Below are positions 25,628-35,226 of a stretch of 52,468 bases of DNA, piece by piece. Both the position numbers and the translations under genes were made by a program. The stretch covers positions 12,027-64,494 of the forward strand of contig JAVHLK010000020.1 in NCBI GenBank assembly GCA_031082285.1, written 5' to 3'. The notes under the pieces are model-generated. The model was not told the origin of the DNA. It saw only the letters and a list, made by a program, of their open reading frames with translations, and did no database searches. This stretch comes from Desulfomonilaceae bacterium. Its GTDB lineage: Bacteria > Desulfobacterota > Desulfomonilia > Desulfomonilales > Desulfomonilaceae. Position 1 is the stretch's first letter. Each line of letters opens with the position of its first letter.

Positions 25628-27889
25628 TCAACGCGAGCCGGAAGGTCGGCTCTCACCGACATCTCCCATGAGTTCCCCCCAATCACGGGTAAACTGGTAG
25701 ATCTGTCCCAGCCCGTACAGGGAGAGCGTCGCGAAAATCGTCTGATCGGGATCCTTTATTCGGCCGGTCACGGGATCCTGTTCCCGTACCTCCGAGTAGC
25801 GCAACAGGATACTCCAACAGCGTGGGTGGTAATTCAAGCCGATACTCGTGAAATATGAGAAGTCGAATTGGTGCGTGTACTGCGTTTCAACGAAGCAGTC
25901 GAGATCCGAGGTCAGTTTCATCTGAAGATTGACGTTCGTCTGTCTGTTGAGATCGGTTTTCTTCTCATCCTCTATGAACTGGTGCAACACTCGCATCGTG
26001 TCGCCTCTGTGGTCCATAAGCCCCAGCTGGACACTGTACCTCCTCGCACGGTTTACGACCGGGTCGTACTCCGCTTGAGCGGTAAGATCCAACAGCGTGT
26101 GAGGTCGGATGGTAAGTTCCGCTTGAGTGGCGGTCAACCTCGAGGGATCGAATTCCTGGAGCCCGATTGGGTCGTCGGTACTCGTCGGCTTGGAGAAATC
26201 GTACCCCTGAGACACAATAAAAGTCATGAAGTCCAGATATTCGCCGGACCCTAAACGTCCGGTGAGTGTTTGGCGCATTTCCGCGGTCAGTAGACTCATC
26301 CGATCCAATCGGTCCTGCTCGTCGAATTGGGGGTACATCTGGGGTTTGGCGAACGGCCGATACGTCCAGGCAAATCGCGGGCGAAACGTGTGTTTGATCC
26401 TTTGGAAGCCCAGGAACGAGCCTCCATACACCGTATTGAGGTCCGTGAACAGATCCGCGTCGATCTGGTAAAGATCCGTGCGAACCGTGGTGACGGAACT
26501 GAGGCTCTTGTCCCGTACGTAGTAGTCGGCCATGTAGGCTTTGGCAAAGTAGGTCATGGACGGTTCCATTTTCAGGTACCGTCCCAGTGCGATGGGAAAG
26601 CTCAAGCGAGTGTCGGCCTGAACCCGACTGCCCAGCCATCTCTCATGCAGAATGGGTGAGTAGAAGTGATCGTACACCACGTTGGAACTGACATAGAATG
26701 GGGTAAACGGAATCCGACTGTTGAAAAGCGTCCCCGTTATGATGGGGAGATTCTGCACGGTGAGCGCATTGTCCGGAAGGTCCAAGTTGTCGAAATGCCG
26801 TGCCTCGGCCTGGAACAGGAAGTTGTTGGTCTGTCTGTACAGGACCGCATTGGACTCGAGATACCTCACCCTGAGTCTTCTGTCGAACCGGCCTCCCCAG
26901 AACTCGAAATAGTCGCGATCCGACACCCAGTTGCCGTTGACTTTCAACCTCAGCCAATCCGCGATCTCTTGATCGTGTCGCAGGGTTACGTAAAAACGGT
27001 GACTTTCCGGATCCGACTCCGGACCGTACTTCCAGTCGTAGGTGTATTCGCCGTAGAATCGTCCCTGGAGGTTTTCGTACGGCATGTACCTGAATTCCAA
27101 GGATGCCTGAAGAGCCCTCTTGGAGCAAATCCGCGGGACGAGCGTCGCGTCCATGGAGGGATTGATGTTGATGAAAAAGGGAAAACGAACATCGAACCCC
27201 CGGAAGCTGCTGCTGGCGAAGGTAGGCATGAGAAATCCGGTCTGCCGCTGCCGTTTGGCGGGATATATGAGCCATGGGATGTACAAGACCGGAATGTCCT
27301 TGACGTAAAATACCCCGTGCGTCAGCGTGCCGTACCCTTCCAACGTGACGTCCAAGTCCCGACCGGTAATGCGCCAATCGGGCGTGGCTCCGTCACACGT
27401 GGTGAAACTCCCCTTTTGTATCCGGTACGTAGAGTCCCCCACCTTTTCGAGCTTCTCCCCCTCAAGATAGATGTTGTTGCGCGTCAACAGCAGCTTGCCG
27501 TTGTACAGAACCCCCGTCGAGTCCCTCAGCCGGAGGGTGAACTTTTCCGCTTCAACCACGTCGCCGCCCATACGTACGATGACGCCCCCACTCGCTGCGA
27601 GTTCACCCGAATCCGCATTGTAACTGACCGTATCCGCGCGCAACTTGGTGTTTCCCTGGCGCAGCGTCACGTTGCCCCGAACGGTATAGGTGTTGGTTTC
27701 CTTACTGTATGAGAGCCGGTCCGCGTTGACTTCGATAGGAATGTCGGTGGGGAAAACACCCATCTCTTGAGGGTTGCCGTTGGTGCGTGACGGTCCCTGG
27801 GGAGATGTGGGTTGAGCATGCCCCGCGGCGACGAGCGAAAAGCAGATGGCCGCGACGGCTGCAAGCCGGGCTGCTCGACGTGCAACCAT
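25628..27889 (-). CDS. lptD: LPS-assembly protein LptD
   Basis: LptD is the outer-membrane barrel that, with LptE, inserts lipopolysaccharide into the outer leaflet. From the chosen start the protein has 753 residues: a signal peptide (MVARRAARLAAVAAICFSLVAAGHAQ), an OstA/LptA-like domain (IPIEVNADRLSYSKETNTYTV, then RGNVTLRQGNTKLRADTVSY) and a large LptD barrel domain containing IPWLIYPAKRQRQTGFLMPTF and RGFDVRFPFFININPSMDATL. An ATG at 28084 would add 65 arginine-rich residues before the signal peptide; neither start has a strong ribosome site, and I prefer 27889 for the signal peptide. It lies downstream of folC on the same strand. Confidence 0.88.
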   Translation of the reverse strand: MVARRAARLAAVAAICFSLVAAGHAQPTSPQGPSRTNGNPQEMGVFPTDIPIEVNADRLSYSKETNTYTVRGNVTLRQGNTKLRADTVSYNADSGELAASGGVIVRMGGDVVEAEKFTLRLRDSTGVLYNGKLLLTRNNIYLEGEKLEKVGDSTYRIQKGSFTTCDGATPDWRITGRDLDVTLEGYGTLTHGVFYVKDIPVLYIPWLIYPAKRQRQTGFLMPTFASSSFRGFDVRFPFFININPSMDATLVPRICSKRALQASLEFRYMPYENLQGRFYGEYTYDWKYGPESDPESHRFYVTLRHDQEIADWLRLKVNGNWVSDRDYFEFWGGRFDRRLRVRYLESNAVLYRQTNNFLFQAEARHFDNLDLPDNALTVQNLPIITGTLFNSRIPFTPFYVSSNVVYDHFYSPILHERWLGSRVQADTRLSFPIALGRYLKMEPSMTYFAKAYMADYYVRDKSLSSVTTVRTDLYQIDADLFTDLNTVYGGSFLGFQRIKHTFRPRFAWTYRPFAKPQMYPQFDEQDRLDRMSLLTAEMRQTLTGRLGSGEYLDFMTFIVSQGYDFSKPTSTDDPIGLQEFDPSRLTATQAELTIRPHTLLDLTAQAEYDPVVNRARRYSVQLGLMDHRGDTMRVLHQFIEDEKKTDLNRQTNVNLQMKLTSDLDCFVETQYTHQFDFSYFTSIGLNYHPRCWSILLRYSEVREQDPVTGRIKDPDQTIFATLSLYGLGQIYQFTRDWGELMGDVGESRPSGSR

Positions 27890-28125
27890 TCGAGCGGACG
27901 CCCATCCTGAGCGACGTCGGGAGCCACGTACGCGCGGTGTAGACGCCTTGCCGACGGACGCTGCATCGGAAGACGCGTCTCGATCCTTCCGAGTCTTCCG
28001 ATACGGAATCCCGGAGTCGCCACATGTGACACAACCTGGCAACCCAGATCTCAAACCAGATACCTTTTCCGAGTTCGACCGCATTACAAGGCCGTCTCCC
28101 CGGCACGAACCGGTGTCGACACTGC

Positions 28126-29424
28126 TCAGGCGTCATCCACTCCGCACGCGAGACGGACCGGACCGATCATGTACAGTGACCCGGCTGCAAGAACGACGTC
28201 ATCAGGGGCCGCCCGCCCCATCAATCGTTCAAAACCGGCCGGAATACTCGGAGCGGTCTCCACCGGAATACCCATGGACTCGACTATCGCGGCAAGCACC
28301 TCCGGGTCAAGGGAACGATCGCCCTGCGGTCGCACACAGACGACCTCTGCGGCCGCCGGTGCGATAATTCGGGCAAGCTTGTCGTAATTCTTGTCCTTGA
28401 GGAGCCCGAGCAGCAGCAACGGACGTACGCCCGGATAGAGAGTCCTGAACGCGTTCTTGAGCAATCTCATCCCTTCGGCAGTGTGAGCGCCGTCGATAAG
28501 GACGTCGGGGCGGCGCCTGAGGGTCTCGAACCTGCCCGGAAATCGACCGTTCTCAATCCCCCGTCGCACTGCGGGCTCGGGTATGTCGTAACCCTGAACA
28601 ACAAGTTCTTCGGCAACCGCGACGGCCAATGACGCATTCTTCATCTGGTACCCGACGGGTCTGGGAGGAGTCAACCCGTCCAGCGTCCATCTCTCGGACT
28701 CGTACCTGAACCGGTCGGGACCTGTTCGTATGCCTCGAAAATCTCTCCCGAATTCCCGTACGCGCGATCCACGTTCCGCTGCTGTGCCATGAATCACATG
28801 TCGTGCGTCGCGGCGTGCCGCACCGGTGATCACGGGGATCCTCTCCTTGATGATGCCCGCTTTCTCTCGGGCCACCGAGGCTATTCCCACGCCCAGGTAG
28901 TCCTCGTGTTCCCGAGAAATGTCGGTGATTACGGTGACGGCGGGCCGCGTCGTGTTGGTCGCGTCAAGCCTGCCGCCCAGACCCACCTCGATGACGGCCA
29001 CTTCGGGCCGTGCCTTGGCGATGCAATCGAATGCCACCGCGGTCGTGAACTCAAAGAAGGTGGTGCGATCGGGGTCGTACACTGAGCGGACTCGTTCGGT
29101 GGACTCGACTACCGCCTCCTTCGATACCTTTGCCCCGTCAATTCTGATCCGCTCTCGGAAGTCGTTCAGGTGTGGCGAGGTGTACAGCGCGGTCCTCAAT
29201 CCGGCTTCCCGGAGTATCCAACTCACAAAGCAAGACGTGGACCCCTTGCCGTTGCTGCCGGCAACATGGACTACGGGAAAGGTCAGCTGAGGATTGCCCA
29301 TCCTTTCAAGCAAAAGGCTGATATTTTCCAGGCCCAGAAGAATCCCGAATCGCTCGAGTCCGTACAGGAACTTCACCGTTTCGTTGTACTGTTCTTCCTT
29401 CGTCAGTTCCGAAGGTGCGAGCAT
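28126..29424 (-). CDS. folC: Folylpolyglutamate/dihydrofolate synthase
   Basis: This ATP-dependent ligase (432 aa) adds glutamate to folates, and in many bacteria also joins dihydropteroate to glutamate. The Mur-ligase-like P-loop VHAGSNGKGSTS is given here as VAGSNGKGST at about residues 54-63, followed by LYTSPHLNDFRERIRIDG, EVGLGGRLDATN, DISREHEDYLG and the C-terminal DGAHTAEGMRLL block. A GGAGGC lies seven bases before the ATG. It precedes lptD on the minus strand, a gap of 236 bases from the preferred lptD start or 41 from the longer one. No accD lies beside it. Confidence 0.92.
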   Translation of the reverse strand: MLAPSELTKEEQYNETVKFLYGLERFGILLGLENISLLLERMGNPQLTFPVVHVAGSNGKGSTSCFVSWILREAGLRTALYTSPHLNDFRERIRIDGAKVSKEAVVESTERVRSVYDPDRTTFFEFTTAVAFDCIAKARPEVAVIEVGLGGRLDATNTTRPAVTVITDISREHEDYLGVGIASVAREKAGIIKERIPVITGAARRDARHVIHGTAAERGSRVREFGRDFRGIRTGPDRFRYESERWTLDGLTPPRPVGYQMKNASLAVAVAEELVVQGYDIPEPAVRRGIENGRFPGRFETLRRRPDVLIDGAHTAEGMRLLKNAFRTLYPGVRPLLLLGLLKDKNYDKLARIIAPAAAEVVCVRPQGDRSLDPEVLAAIVESMGIPVETAPSIPAGFERLMGRAAPDDVVLAAGSLYMIGPVRLACGVDDA

Positions 29425-29613
29425 CCGTACGCCTCCAGAGGGAATCGCCGCGATAAGGACCGCATAATACCAATACCTTATCCCACATGCAATAATTCAA
29501 CACACCGCATGGGACGGACCGGCGTCGACAGAACAGGAAGACTGTGTCGTCGTTGCGGTCACGGCAGTCCCGTGCCGGTTTCCCCTGGTTCCGTGGCGTG
29601 CTCCTTTCATTCG

Positions 29614-30573
29614 TCAGAGGGCTTCTCCCAATTTTGATATCATTGCGCTCCAATGCGATTTATCTTGAAAAATCACGAACCGGCCTCCGAGTCCCACCAT
29701 CTTGTCGTGCATTCGACGGCGTTTCATCTTGAATTTTTCCGCCAGAAGTTCCGCGTGCTTTCGCGGCTTGGTCATGTGGACCGTCCCGACGATCTTCATG
29801 CCGGGATTATTCTCCAGAAGCGCGGGCACGGTGAACAGCACGTCCTTATCAAACCAGCAATCGAAGTAGGCCATCTTACTGAGTTTGGACTTGAAGACAT
29901 CGGCGTACGGGTCCCCTTTGGGGCTCCTTGCCAGCCAACTCCCCACCGCGTCCAACACCCGACCGCCTCCGGAAAAACCCGCCAGGGTTACCGTGGTGTC
30001 GCCTTTCGCAATGTGTGGAAACGAGGTGCGAAACGATCTGAAGATGCGGTTCACGGTCTTCATGAGGCGCTCGGGCCGGTCCCCGTCCTCCGGCATGAGA
30101 AATCGCCACCGATTCTTGCCCCGTTCCGGACCCGAGACGTACGGCGTGTCCACAAAGCCCACAAAGAGAAAGGGTCGATCGGGTCTCTTCGCGGCAAGCT
30201 GTTCGAGTTCCTTGCGAAATGCGAGGTAATAGTCCTTGGAATGCATGCCGTGGAAATAAAGAATCAGTTCGACATCCTTGAACTTGCGAAAATCATAATC
30301 GCCCACGATCCAAATGTGTCGCATGTCCTCGTCCCAAGGCGGAACACGCCATTTCTGATAGGGTACCGTGCCGGACGGCGAACTGATGATTCCGCGGGAT
30401 TGGTTCAAGACCGGAACCGTCGCCACTTGGGTCACATATGGTGAGTGCGAAATAAGCGTACAGGAGCATGTCAGCAGGAGGGGGCCGAGCACGAGCAGCG
30501 CGGTCAAGCGGAACCGAAATAGAGATGCCGGCCTGGTGTGGAGTCGTCCGTCCTGATCGCCATAGAGACACAT
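29614..30573 (-). CDS. Putative secreted or lipoprotein alpha/beta hydrolase
   Basis: This 319-residue protein has a hydrophobic N-terminus (LTALLVLGPLLLTCSCTLI) with two cysteines that could serve as a lipobox, though the motif is imperfect. The body contains VELILYFHGMHSKDYYLAF and TLAGFSGGGRVLDAVGSWLA, a GxSxG-type nucleophile elbow typical of alpha/beta hydrolases, and a late histidine in SHWSAM. The substrate is unknown. A GGAGGG is placed about 13 bases before the ATG, rather far. It sits after the GSCFA gene on the same strand with a 59-base gap, so the two may work together on an extracytoplasmic or cell-surface compound. Confidence 0.65.
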   Translation of the reverse strand: MCLYGDQDGRLHTRPASLFRFRLTALLVLGPLLLTCSCTLISHSPYVTQVATVPVLNQSRGIISSPSGTVPYQKWRVPPWDEDMRHIWIVGDYDFRKFKDVELILYFHGMHSKDYYLAFRKELEQLAAKRPDRPFLFVGFVDTPYVSGPERGKNRWRFLMPEDGDRPERLMKTVNRIFRSFRTSFPHIAKGDTTVTLAGFSGGGRVLDAVGSWLARSPKGDPYADVFKSKLSKMAYFDCWFDKDVLFTVPALLENNPGMKIVGTVHMTKPRKHAELLAEKFKMKRRRMHDKMVGLGGRFVIFQDKSHWSAMISKLGEAL

Positions 30574-30632
30574 GGGGATGAAAATCCCTCCGTACGGGAT
30601 TTCCCTCCCCCATATGCGGCAGATTCTATCAG

Positions 30633-31628
30633 TTAATCGGGACTGTTGTCAACAAACCGTGAGGGCAAGGGATACTCTTCCCTGCGGTAGTGCTCGAAGA
30701 ATCGGTGCATGATGAAGTTCACGGTCTCTTGATTCACGTGGAAATTCTCCCGGCCTTCAGTGAAGACCGAACGGCCCATGAGTGGACGGTAGATTGCGGC
30801 CATTTCATAGGCCGGAAAGTAGAAGACGTTTTGGTGAGCGTGGGCGAACTCATCGACCGCAGCCCTGAGCGTGGATTTCGAATTGCAGCTGGCGCTGATC
30901 ACGTCACAGTCCTTGCGAAAGGTTGCCCACAGGTGCACCGGCGACACGGTAACGACTATGTCGCACCCGGGGTTGTTCTCTCTCATGATTTCGTGAATGC
31001 GTTCAAGATTGGCCAGATTCTCCGCGTACCTGCTCACTCTGAACCGGTACCGGGTCATGTCCCCGCGCTCGTTGACGTAGGGACCGGCCGGCAGGCAGAT
31101 TACCGATCCGTCGCGACGATCCTCCCAGATCTCCGTGAGGCCTAACGTCAGAATCAGCACTTCGGCCCGCTGAAGTGCGCGGCGGGAGCACTCCACATGG
31201 TGCTGAAAATCCTTCTCCGCCTCGTCACGCGACCCATAAAGGATGATTCGGCGGTACGGATCCTGAGTTATCCCGGATTCGGGAGCCGTCCACCATCGGT
31301 GCTCGGGCGACCAGTTTTCAAACGTGTACTCAAAGATCTGTCGCATGGAAAAGGTATTGTAGAGCCGTTCCCATGCCGCACTGGCATGTTTGGATGCCGG
31401 GTGGTCCGTCTCCTCGCAAATGTAGGAAAACCCCTCTCTCAAGAGCACGGTCTTGATTTCTCGCGCGAAACAAGACCCCATGGACGCGATGAGGGTCTCT
31501 CGACCGATTCGCAGACCGGGATTCTCGGGAAGAGGATATGTTCCGTCAACCGGGGGGTTGTCGTACGACCCCGGCCAAACCTGCCAAGGCTCAAAACTGT
31601 GGACGGGATGAACGTCGGAACGTGCCAT
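30633..31628 (-). CDS. GSCFA family protein (SGNH-hydrolase-like)
   Basis: GSCFA proteins are named after a conserved motif seen here at residues 51-55 within LIASMGSCFAREIKTVL. The serine is in the position of an SGNH-type esterase nucleophile, and VLILTLGLTEIWED and VTVSPVHLWATF fit the other blocks of that fold. The family has no established substrate. The protein (331 aa) shows no signal peptide. The ATG at 31628 follows GAGAAAGG; a TTG nine codons upstream is less likely. It lies between apgM and the hydrolase-like gene on one strand, with a 135-base gap to apgM. Confidence 0.85.
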   Translation of the reverse strand: MARSDVHPVHSFEPWQVWPGSYDNPPVDGTYPLPENPGLRIGRETLIASMGSCFAREIKTVLLREGFSYICEETDHPASKHASAAWERLYNTFSMRQIFEYTFENWSPEHRWWTAPESGITQDPYRRIILYGSRDEAEKDFQHHVECSRRALQRAEVLILTLGLTEIWEDRRDGSVICLPAGPYVNERGDMTRYRFRVSRYAENLANLERIHEIMRENNPGCDIVVTVSPVHLWATFRKDCDVISASCNSKSTLRAAVDEFAHAHQNVFYFPAYEMAAIYRPLMGRSVFTEGRENFHVNQETVNFIMHRFFEHYRREEYPLPSRFVDNSPD

Positions 31629-31763
31629 GGTACCTTTCTCAATGGGCTGAGGCAAAATTCGCCGGTTCTTTCGGCCGCGGGAAAGCAGTGCGCCATCGTT
31701 CGCGGCCCGCCGCTCCCGACCTCTCCGGATCTCGAACCGCTCCCGTGAAACGGAATCGAAACC

Positions 31764-32981
31764 CTACGCGCCGAACTTCGCCTGCCGCAACGCATGCGCG
31801 GTGATCAGCGGCATCAGGTCCGTCGCGTTGAATTGCCCGAGAGCACCGAGCAGGCATTGACTCTCCCCGAAGCCGGTTACCTGGGGATTGGTACGCGAGA
31901 CCCCCGGAGCCCAGAAAAGCACCGGCACGGGATGCCAACTATGCGATTTCAGCACGGCCGGGGTGGAGTGATCTCCCGTCACCACCAGGACGTCGGGCTT
32001 CAAGGACAGGACGCGTGGAATCACGCGGTCCACCTTTTCGATTTCCGCGACCTTTGCATCGAAGTCTCCGTCTTCGCCTCGACTGTCCGTGTACTTGTAG
32101 TGCACGAAGAAGAAGTCAAAGGAATCCCATTCGCTCTTGAGCGCGGCCAACTGGTCGTCCAGGTCGGCCAATCCGTGAACCTGGTGCATTCCCACGAGGC
32201 TTGCCAACCCCTTGTACATCGGGTACACGGCCAACGCCGCGGCCTTGAGCTTGAAGACATCCCCAAAGGCGGGGAGTCCCGGAGCACTCGCCCAGCCGCG
32301 CAGTGTTACCATGTTTGCCGGGTGCTCGTCCTTGATGCGTTTCTTCACCTCGGCCACCCATTGGTTGACCAAACTTGCGGTACGGGAAGCTTCCGCGGAC
32401 CCGTCCTGAGCCTCTACGACGAGCGGCTTCATCCCCACTTGCTGCGGATCGGTTTCGTTGAGCGAGGACGATAAGCCGGGAGCCCTTAAGATGAGAACGA
32501 AGCGGTAGTCCTGGACCGGTTTCACGATGAGTTCCACGTCCGGCAACGTGATGTCCTCGATGAGGCGCACCATGCGAGCGCATTCCTCCGTGGAAATACG
32601 GCCGGCGCGACGATCCGTTATGGTGCCCGTGGCGTCTACCGTGCAGAAATTTCCGCGAGCGGCCACGTCTTGATCGGTGAGACTCAAACCGATTCCCACC
32701 GCCTCCAACGCGCCCCTGCCGATGAGATACGTGAGAGGGTCGTACCCGAAGAGCCCCAGATGACCGGGTCCGCTGCCCGGTGATACCCCGATTCGCACCG
32801 TGTGCATGAGACCCAGCATACCCTCGGTCGCCAGTCGATCGAGATGTGGAGTCCGAGCGGCCTCCAGCTCGGTCGGGCCGCCCGATTCCCGAGGCAGTCC
32901 TCCCAATCCGTCCATCACCAGGAGAACAATTTTCGTGGTGCCGCTCCGAGTCAGACGACTCATCAGGCTCAGATCGGTCAT
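31764..32981 (-). CDS. apgM: 2,3-bisphosphoglycerate-independent phosphoglycerate mutase, archaeal type
   Basis: ApgM interconverts 3- and 2-phosphoglycerate without 2,3-bisphosphoglycerate, in glycolysis and gluconeogenesis. The 405-aa protein belongs to the alkaline-phosphatase superfamily. The first metal aspartate is D24 in VLLVMDGLGGLP; SPGSGPGHLGLFGYDP carries the likely serine nucleophile; KVDRVIP and VVTGDHSTPAVLKSHSWHPVP give the remaining metal ligands. The archaeal-type enzyme is common in anaerobic bacteria. AAGGAGGT precedes the ATG at a good distance. Confidence 0.92.
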   Translation of the reverse strand: MTDLSLMSRLTRSGTTKIVLLVMDGLGGLPRESGGPTELEAARTPHLDRLATEGMLGLMHTVRIGVSPGSGPGHLGLFGYDPLTYLIGRGALEAVGIGLSLTDQDVAARGNFCTVDATGTITDRRAGRISTEECARMVRLIEDITLPDVELIVKPVQDYRFVLILRAPGLSSSLNETDPQQVGMKPLVVEAQDGSAEASRTASLVNQWVAEVKKRIKDEHPANMVTLRGWASAPGLPAFGDVFKLKAAALAVYPMYKGLASLVGMHQVHGLADLDDQLAALKSEWDSFDFFFVHYKYTDSRGEDGDFDAKVAEIEKVDRVIPRVLSLKPDVLVVTGDHSTPAVLKSHSWHPVPVLFWAPGVSRTNPQVTGFGESQCLLGALGQFNATDLMPLITAHALRQAKFGA

Positions 32982-33019
32982 AGTGCAACACCTCCTTAAC
33001 GTCTTATGTCACATCGCGT

Positions 33020-33060
33020 CCGTGGGGGGCAGGCAGCCCGCGTCGAACCCGACGGTCGAC
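33020..33060. repeat. Degenerate copy of the dispersed palindromic repeat
   Basis: The segment GGGGGGCAGGCAGCCCGCG followed by TCGAACCCGACGGTCG resembles bases 26-60 of this window (GGGGCAGGCATCCCGCG, then CTGAACGCGGGACCCGTCG) but is diverged. It lies between apgM and the small gene at 33106. Confidence 0.4.
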
Positions 33061-33105
33061 GCGTTCGCGTATCGGTTCAGGCTCGTTGTGCCTGTGCGCC
33101 CGATG

Positions 33106-33408
33106 TCATAGCGGCTCGTACCCCTCCCGGAGCCTTCCGCCGGGGAGTGCCCTGAGACGGGGGCGTCGTGCCGTCAAGCCTGCCTCGCGGAGCGCCCTGC
33201 GAAACCGCGGCATGTAAATGAGCTCGAAGACATGGTTCGTGCCGGGGAAAAGCGCCTGAGAAAGCCCGCGCACCCCCTCAATAAGCTTCTCCGCTTCGGA
33301 TTGGGTCGTGGGATGGGTCATCAGATACTGTATCAACAAATCCGCTGAAATGCGCAGTCGCCGGATGCGCTTGTTTTCTTCCGTGATCGGTTCGTCTCCC
33401 GTCTGCAT
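33106..33408 (-). CDS. Small conserved-looking cytoplasmic protein, unknown
   Basis: I do not recognise this 100-residue protein. It is basic, mostly helical and has no membrane segment or cysteine. An ENKRIRRLRISADLLIQYLM helix is followed by QSEAEKLIEGVRGLSQALFPG and a C-terminal arginine-rich tail (RRALREAGLTARRPRLRAL). The strong GGAGGAG located seven bases before the ATG argues that it is really translated. It is transcribed toward apgM, about 125 bases away, and may lead that operon. Confidence 0.65.
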   Translation of the reverse strand: MQTGDEPITEENKRIRRLRISADLLIQYLMTHPTTQSEAEKLIEGVRGLSQALFPGTNHVFELIYMPRFRRALREAGLTARRPRLRALPGGRLREGYEPL

Positions 33409-33663
33409 TGTCTACTCCTCCGGACAAGAGAATACCTGATTTGCCGAGACAAACAAAGCGTTCGCTCGACGACCGATCCATTCCGTGACGCGCTGCAGTC
33501 CGACGTTGGGGGAGCGAAACGATGAAGCAACATCTCATTATTTCAGCAGTCAAATCAACGAGATTGCTCCGTCCAGCGGTCCGCGGGGGACACGCATTGA
33601 CACGATGGTGGTTGAATTCTTGCGTCGCGCGTGTGAATGGTTATGAATGGCGAGCGGTTTGAA

Positions 33664-33692
33664 TTTACACGGGCGTGCGCCTGTGCTAGCAT
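33664..33692 (+). promoter_or_regulatory. Promoter for the UbiA-family gene
   Basis: TTTACA (33664-33669), a 17-base spacer and TAGCAT (33687-33692) with a TG two bases upstream (extended -10) match the sigma-70 pattern well. It lies 47 bases before the start codon. The rest of the 33409-33738 gap shows no gene. Confidence 0.55.
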
Positions 33693-33738
33693 CATGCACC
33701 GTAGGAATCCGGAAAAATGAGGAGAAGTCAACCCATCC

Positions 33739-34620
33739 ATGAGTTTTCTAAAAGCGATGTTTAAACTTATGAGGCCAACCCAGTGGATAAAGAATACATT
33801 TGTGTTCATGCCACTGGTTTTCAGCGGGCGGCTCCTGCAATTTGACGACGCGGCAGGCGTCCTTGGGATGTTCGTGGCCTTTTGCCTTGCTTCCTCTGCA
33901 ACTTACGTCCTGAACGACTACCTGGATATGGAACAGGACCGGGCCCATCCTCTGAAACGAAAACGTCCCCTGGCCTCCGGCGAGATCAATCCACGTCACG
34001 CCCTGGCCGTCATGGCACTCCTCACCGGTGCGGTCTTCGTCACTGCAGCGGTTCTCAAAGCCCCGCTCATCTGCTCTATCCTCTTGGCGGGATATATGGT
34101 TCTCCAGGTGATGTACTCCCTCGTACTCAAGAACATCGTGATCCTGGACGTCCTCGGCATCTCGGTGGGATTCCTCATAAGAGTCTTTGTGGGAGCCGCG
34201 GTAGTCAACCTGACCGTCTCCAGTTGGCTGGTCCTGTGCACGTTCGCCGTGGCCATCCTCCTCGCTCTCGGCAAGAGGCGACACGAGGTGGTCATTCTGA
34301 ACAGCGAGGCGGCAAATCACCGACCCGTGCTGGAAAATTACAGCGTTCCGTTGCTGGACCAACTACTCCAGGTGGTTACCACGTCAACCTTTATCTTCTA
34401 TTGCCTCTATTCCGTGCGAGGCAATCCGGAGACCGGTTTACGGTCGGAATGGATGATGTTCACCATCCCACTGGTAACATACGGGATTTTTCGTTATATG
34501 TACCTCATTTATCATAAGGAAGAAGGCGGTTCCCCGACCGCGCTCCTGTTGACGGATCCTCCGCTGCTGATCTGCTCGATTCTGTGGTTGACGGCGTGTA
34601 TCGCCATTATGTACTTTTAG
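33739..34620 (+). CDS. UbiA-family prenyltransferase, decaprenyl-phosphate phosphoribosyltransferase-like
   Basis: The closest match by motif is to decaprenyl-phosphate phosphoribosyltransferases, membrane enzymes that move a phosphoribosyl group onto a polyprenyl phosphate. The 293-aa protein opens with LMRPTQWIKNTFVFMPLVFSG and carries the first aspartate motif NDYLDMEQDRAHPLKRKRP (N59, D60, D63, D67). About eight membrane helices follow. The second motif region lies around LDVLGISVGFLIRVFVGAAV. It is not linked to quinone or arabinan genes, so the acceptor and donor are uncertain. An AGGAGAAG lies about 12 bases before the ATG. The next gene encodes a small membrane protein. Confidence 0.8.
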   Translation: MSFLKAMFKLMRPTQWIKNTFVFMPLVFSGRLLQFDDAAGVLGMFVAFCLASSATYVLNDYLDMEQDRAHPLKRKRPLASGEINPRHALAVMALLTGAVFVTAAVLKAPLICSILLAGYMVLQVMYSLVLKNIVILDVLGISVGFLIRVFVGAAVVNLTVSSWLVLCTFAVAILLALGKRRHEVVILNSEAANHRPVLENYSVPLLDQLLQVVTTSTFIFYCLYSVRGNPETGLRSEWMMFTIPLVTYGIFRYMYLIYHKEEGGSPTALLLTDPPLLICSILWLTACIAIMYF

Positions 34621-34687
34621 TGTGAGGTAACAGTCATGGGTTCCGCCCCGGACCCGCGGAGCACGGGCGCAACGACGGGAAGGAAAA

Positions 34688-34990
34688 ATGCGAAAGACAT
34701 TCTTGTATGTTGCCTATTTCTGCTTTCTCGCTGCGCTCGGCATACTGCTGGGGTGCTATATCCATGCCGTACGCGTGAACCAGACCACGGTCATGAGCGG
34801 CGTGGCCTTTGTGCGGGAGCTGCCGTACGGGGAGCTCATCGTCGGATATACCGAGACGATGGTCTTCTCATATCAGGAACGAAAAGCCCTCGATAAGTTC
34901 CGAAAAGAGCATGAAGGCAAGATCGAGATCGATCCCAAGGTGCTTGAACAGCAGAAGAAGCTGTTCGGTGCCGACCCCGACAGACCGTGA
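34688..34990 (+). CDS. Small single-pass membrane protein, unknown
   Basis: The 100-residue protein has one N-terminal membrane helix (FLYVAYFCFLAALGILLGCYI, about 5-25), then a hydrophilic region rich in charged residues (YQERKALDKFRKEHEGKIEI) that is likely helical. GGAAGGAA directly before the ATG supports translation. It follows the prenyltransferase by 67 bases in the same direction and may be its accessory subunit. No family is recognised. Confidence 0.6.
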   Translation: MRKTFLYVAYFCFLAALGILLGCYIHAVRVNQTTVMSGVAFVRELPYGELIVGYTETMVFSYQERKALDKFRKEHEGKIEIDPKVLEQQKKLFGADPDRP

Positions 34991-35226
34991 CGCCGAAGTG
35001 TCTTTCGTGTGTCGCACATGAGCCCATTCACCGGCCCGGGCGGTCCTCGCCGCGACATTACTCCATATAATTAATACGTGATAACAGTAATATACCTCTA
35101 AATCTAAAACCATAACTTGACAATCGCGCGTCGGCATGTTACCGCTTCCCCCCGATGCCTTTGAGGCATGGATGCCTGCCGGCAGCCCGATCAATCGACC
35201 TACCCCGTACGCGACAGGGAGCCAAT

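Noticed and set aside
26666-27712. Plus-strand frame of 348 codons within lptD
   Set aside because: It is antisense to LptD, whose motifs are clear; the product has no signal peptide or family match.
27890-28084. 65-residue N-terminal extension of LptD
   Set aside because: It would place an arginine-rich segment before the signal peptide; the internal ATG at 27889 gives a normal export signal. Not fully excluded, since neither start has a strong ribosome site.
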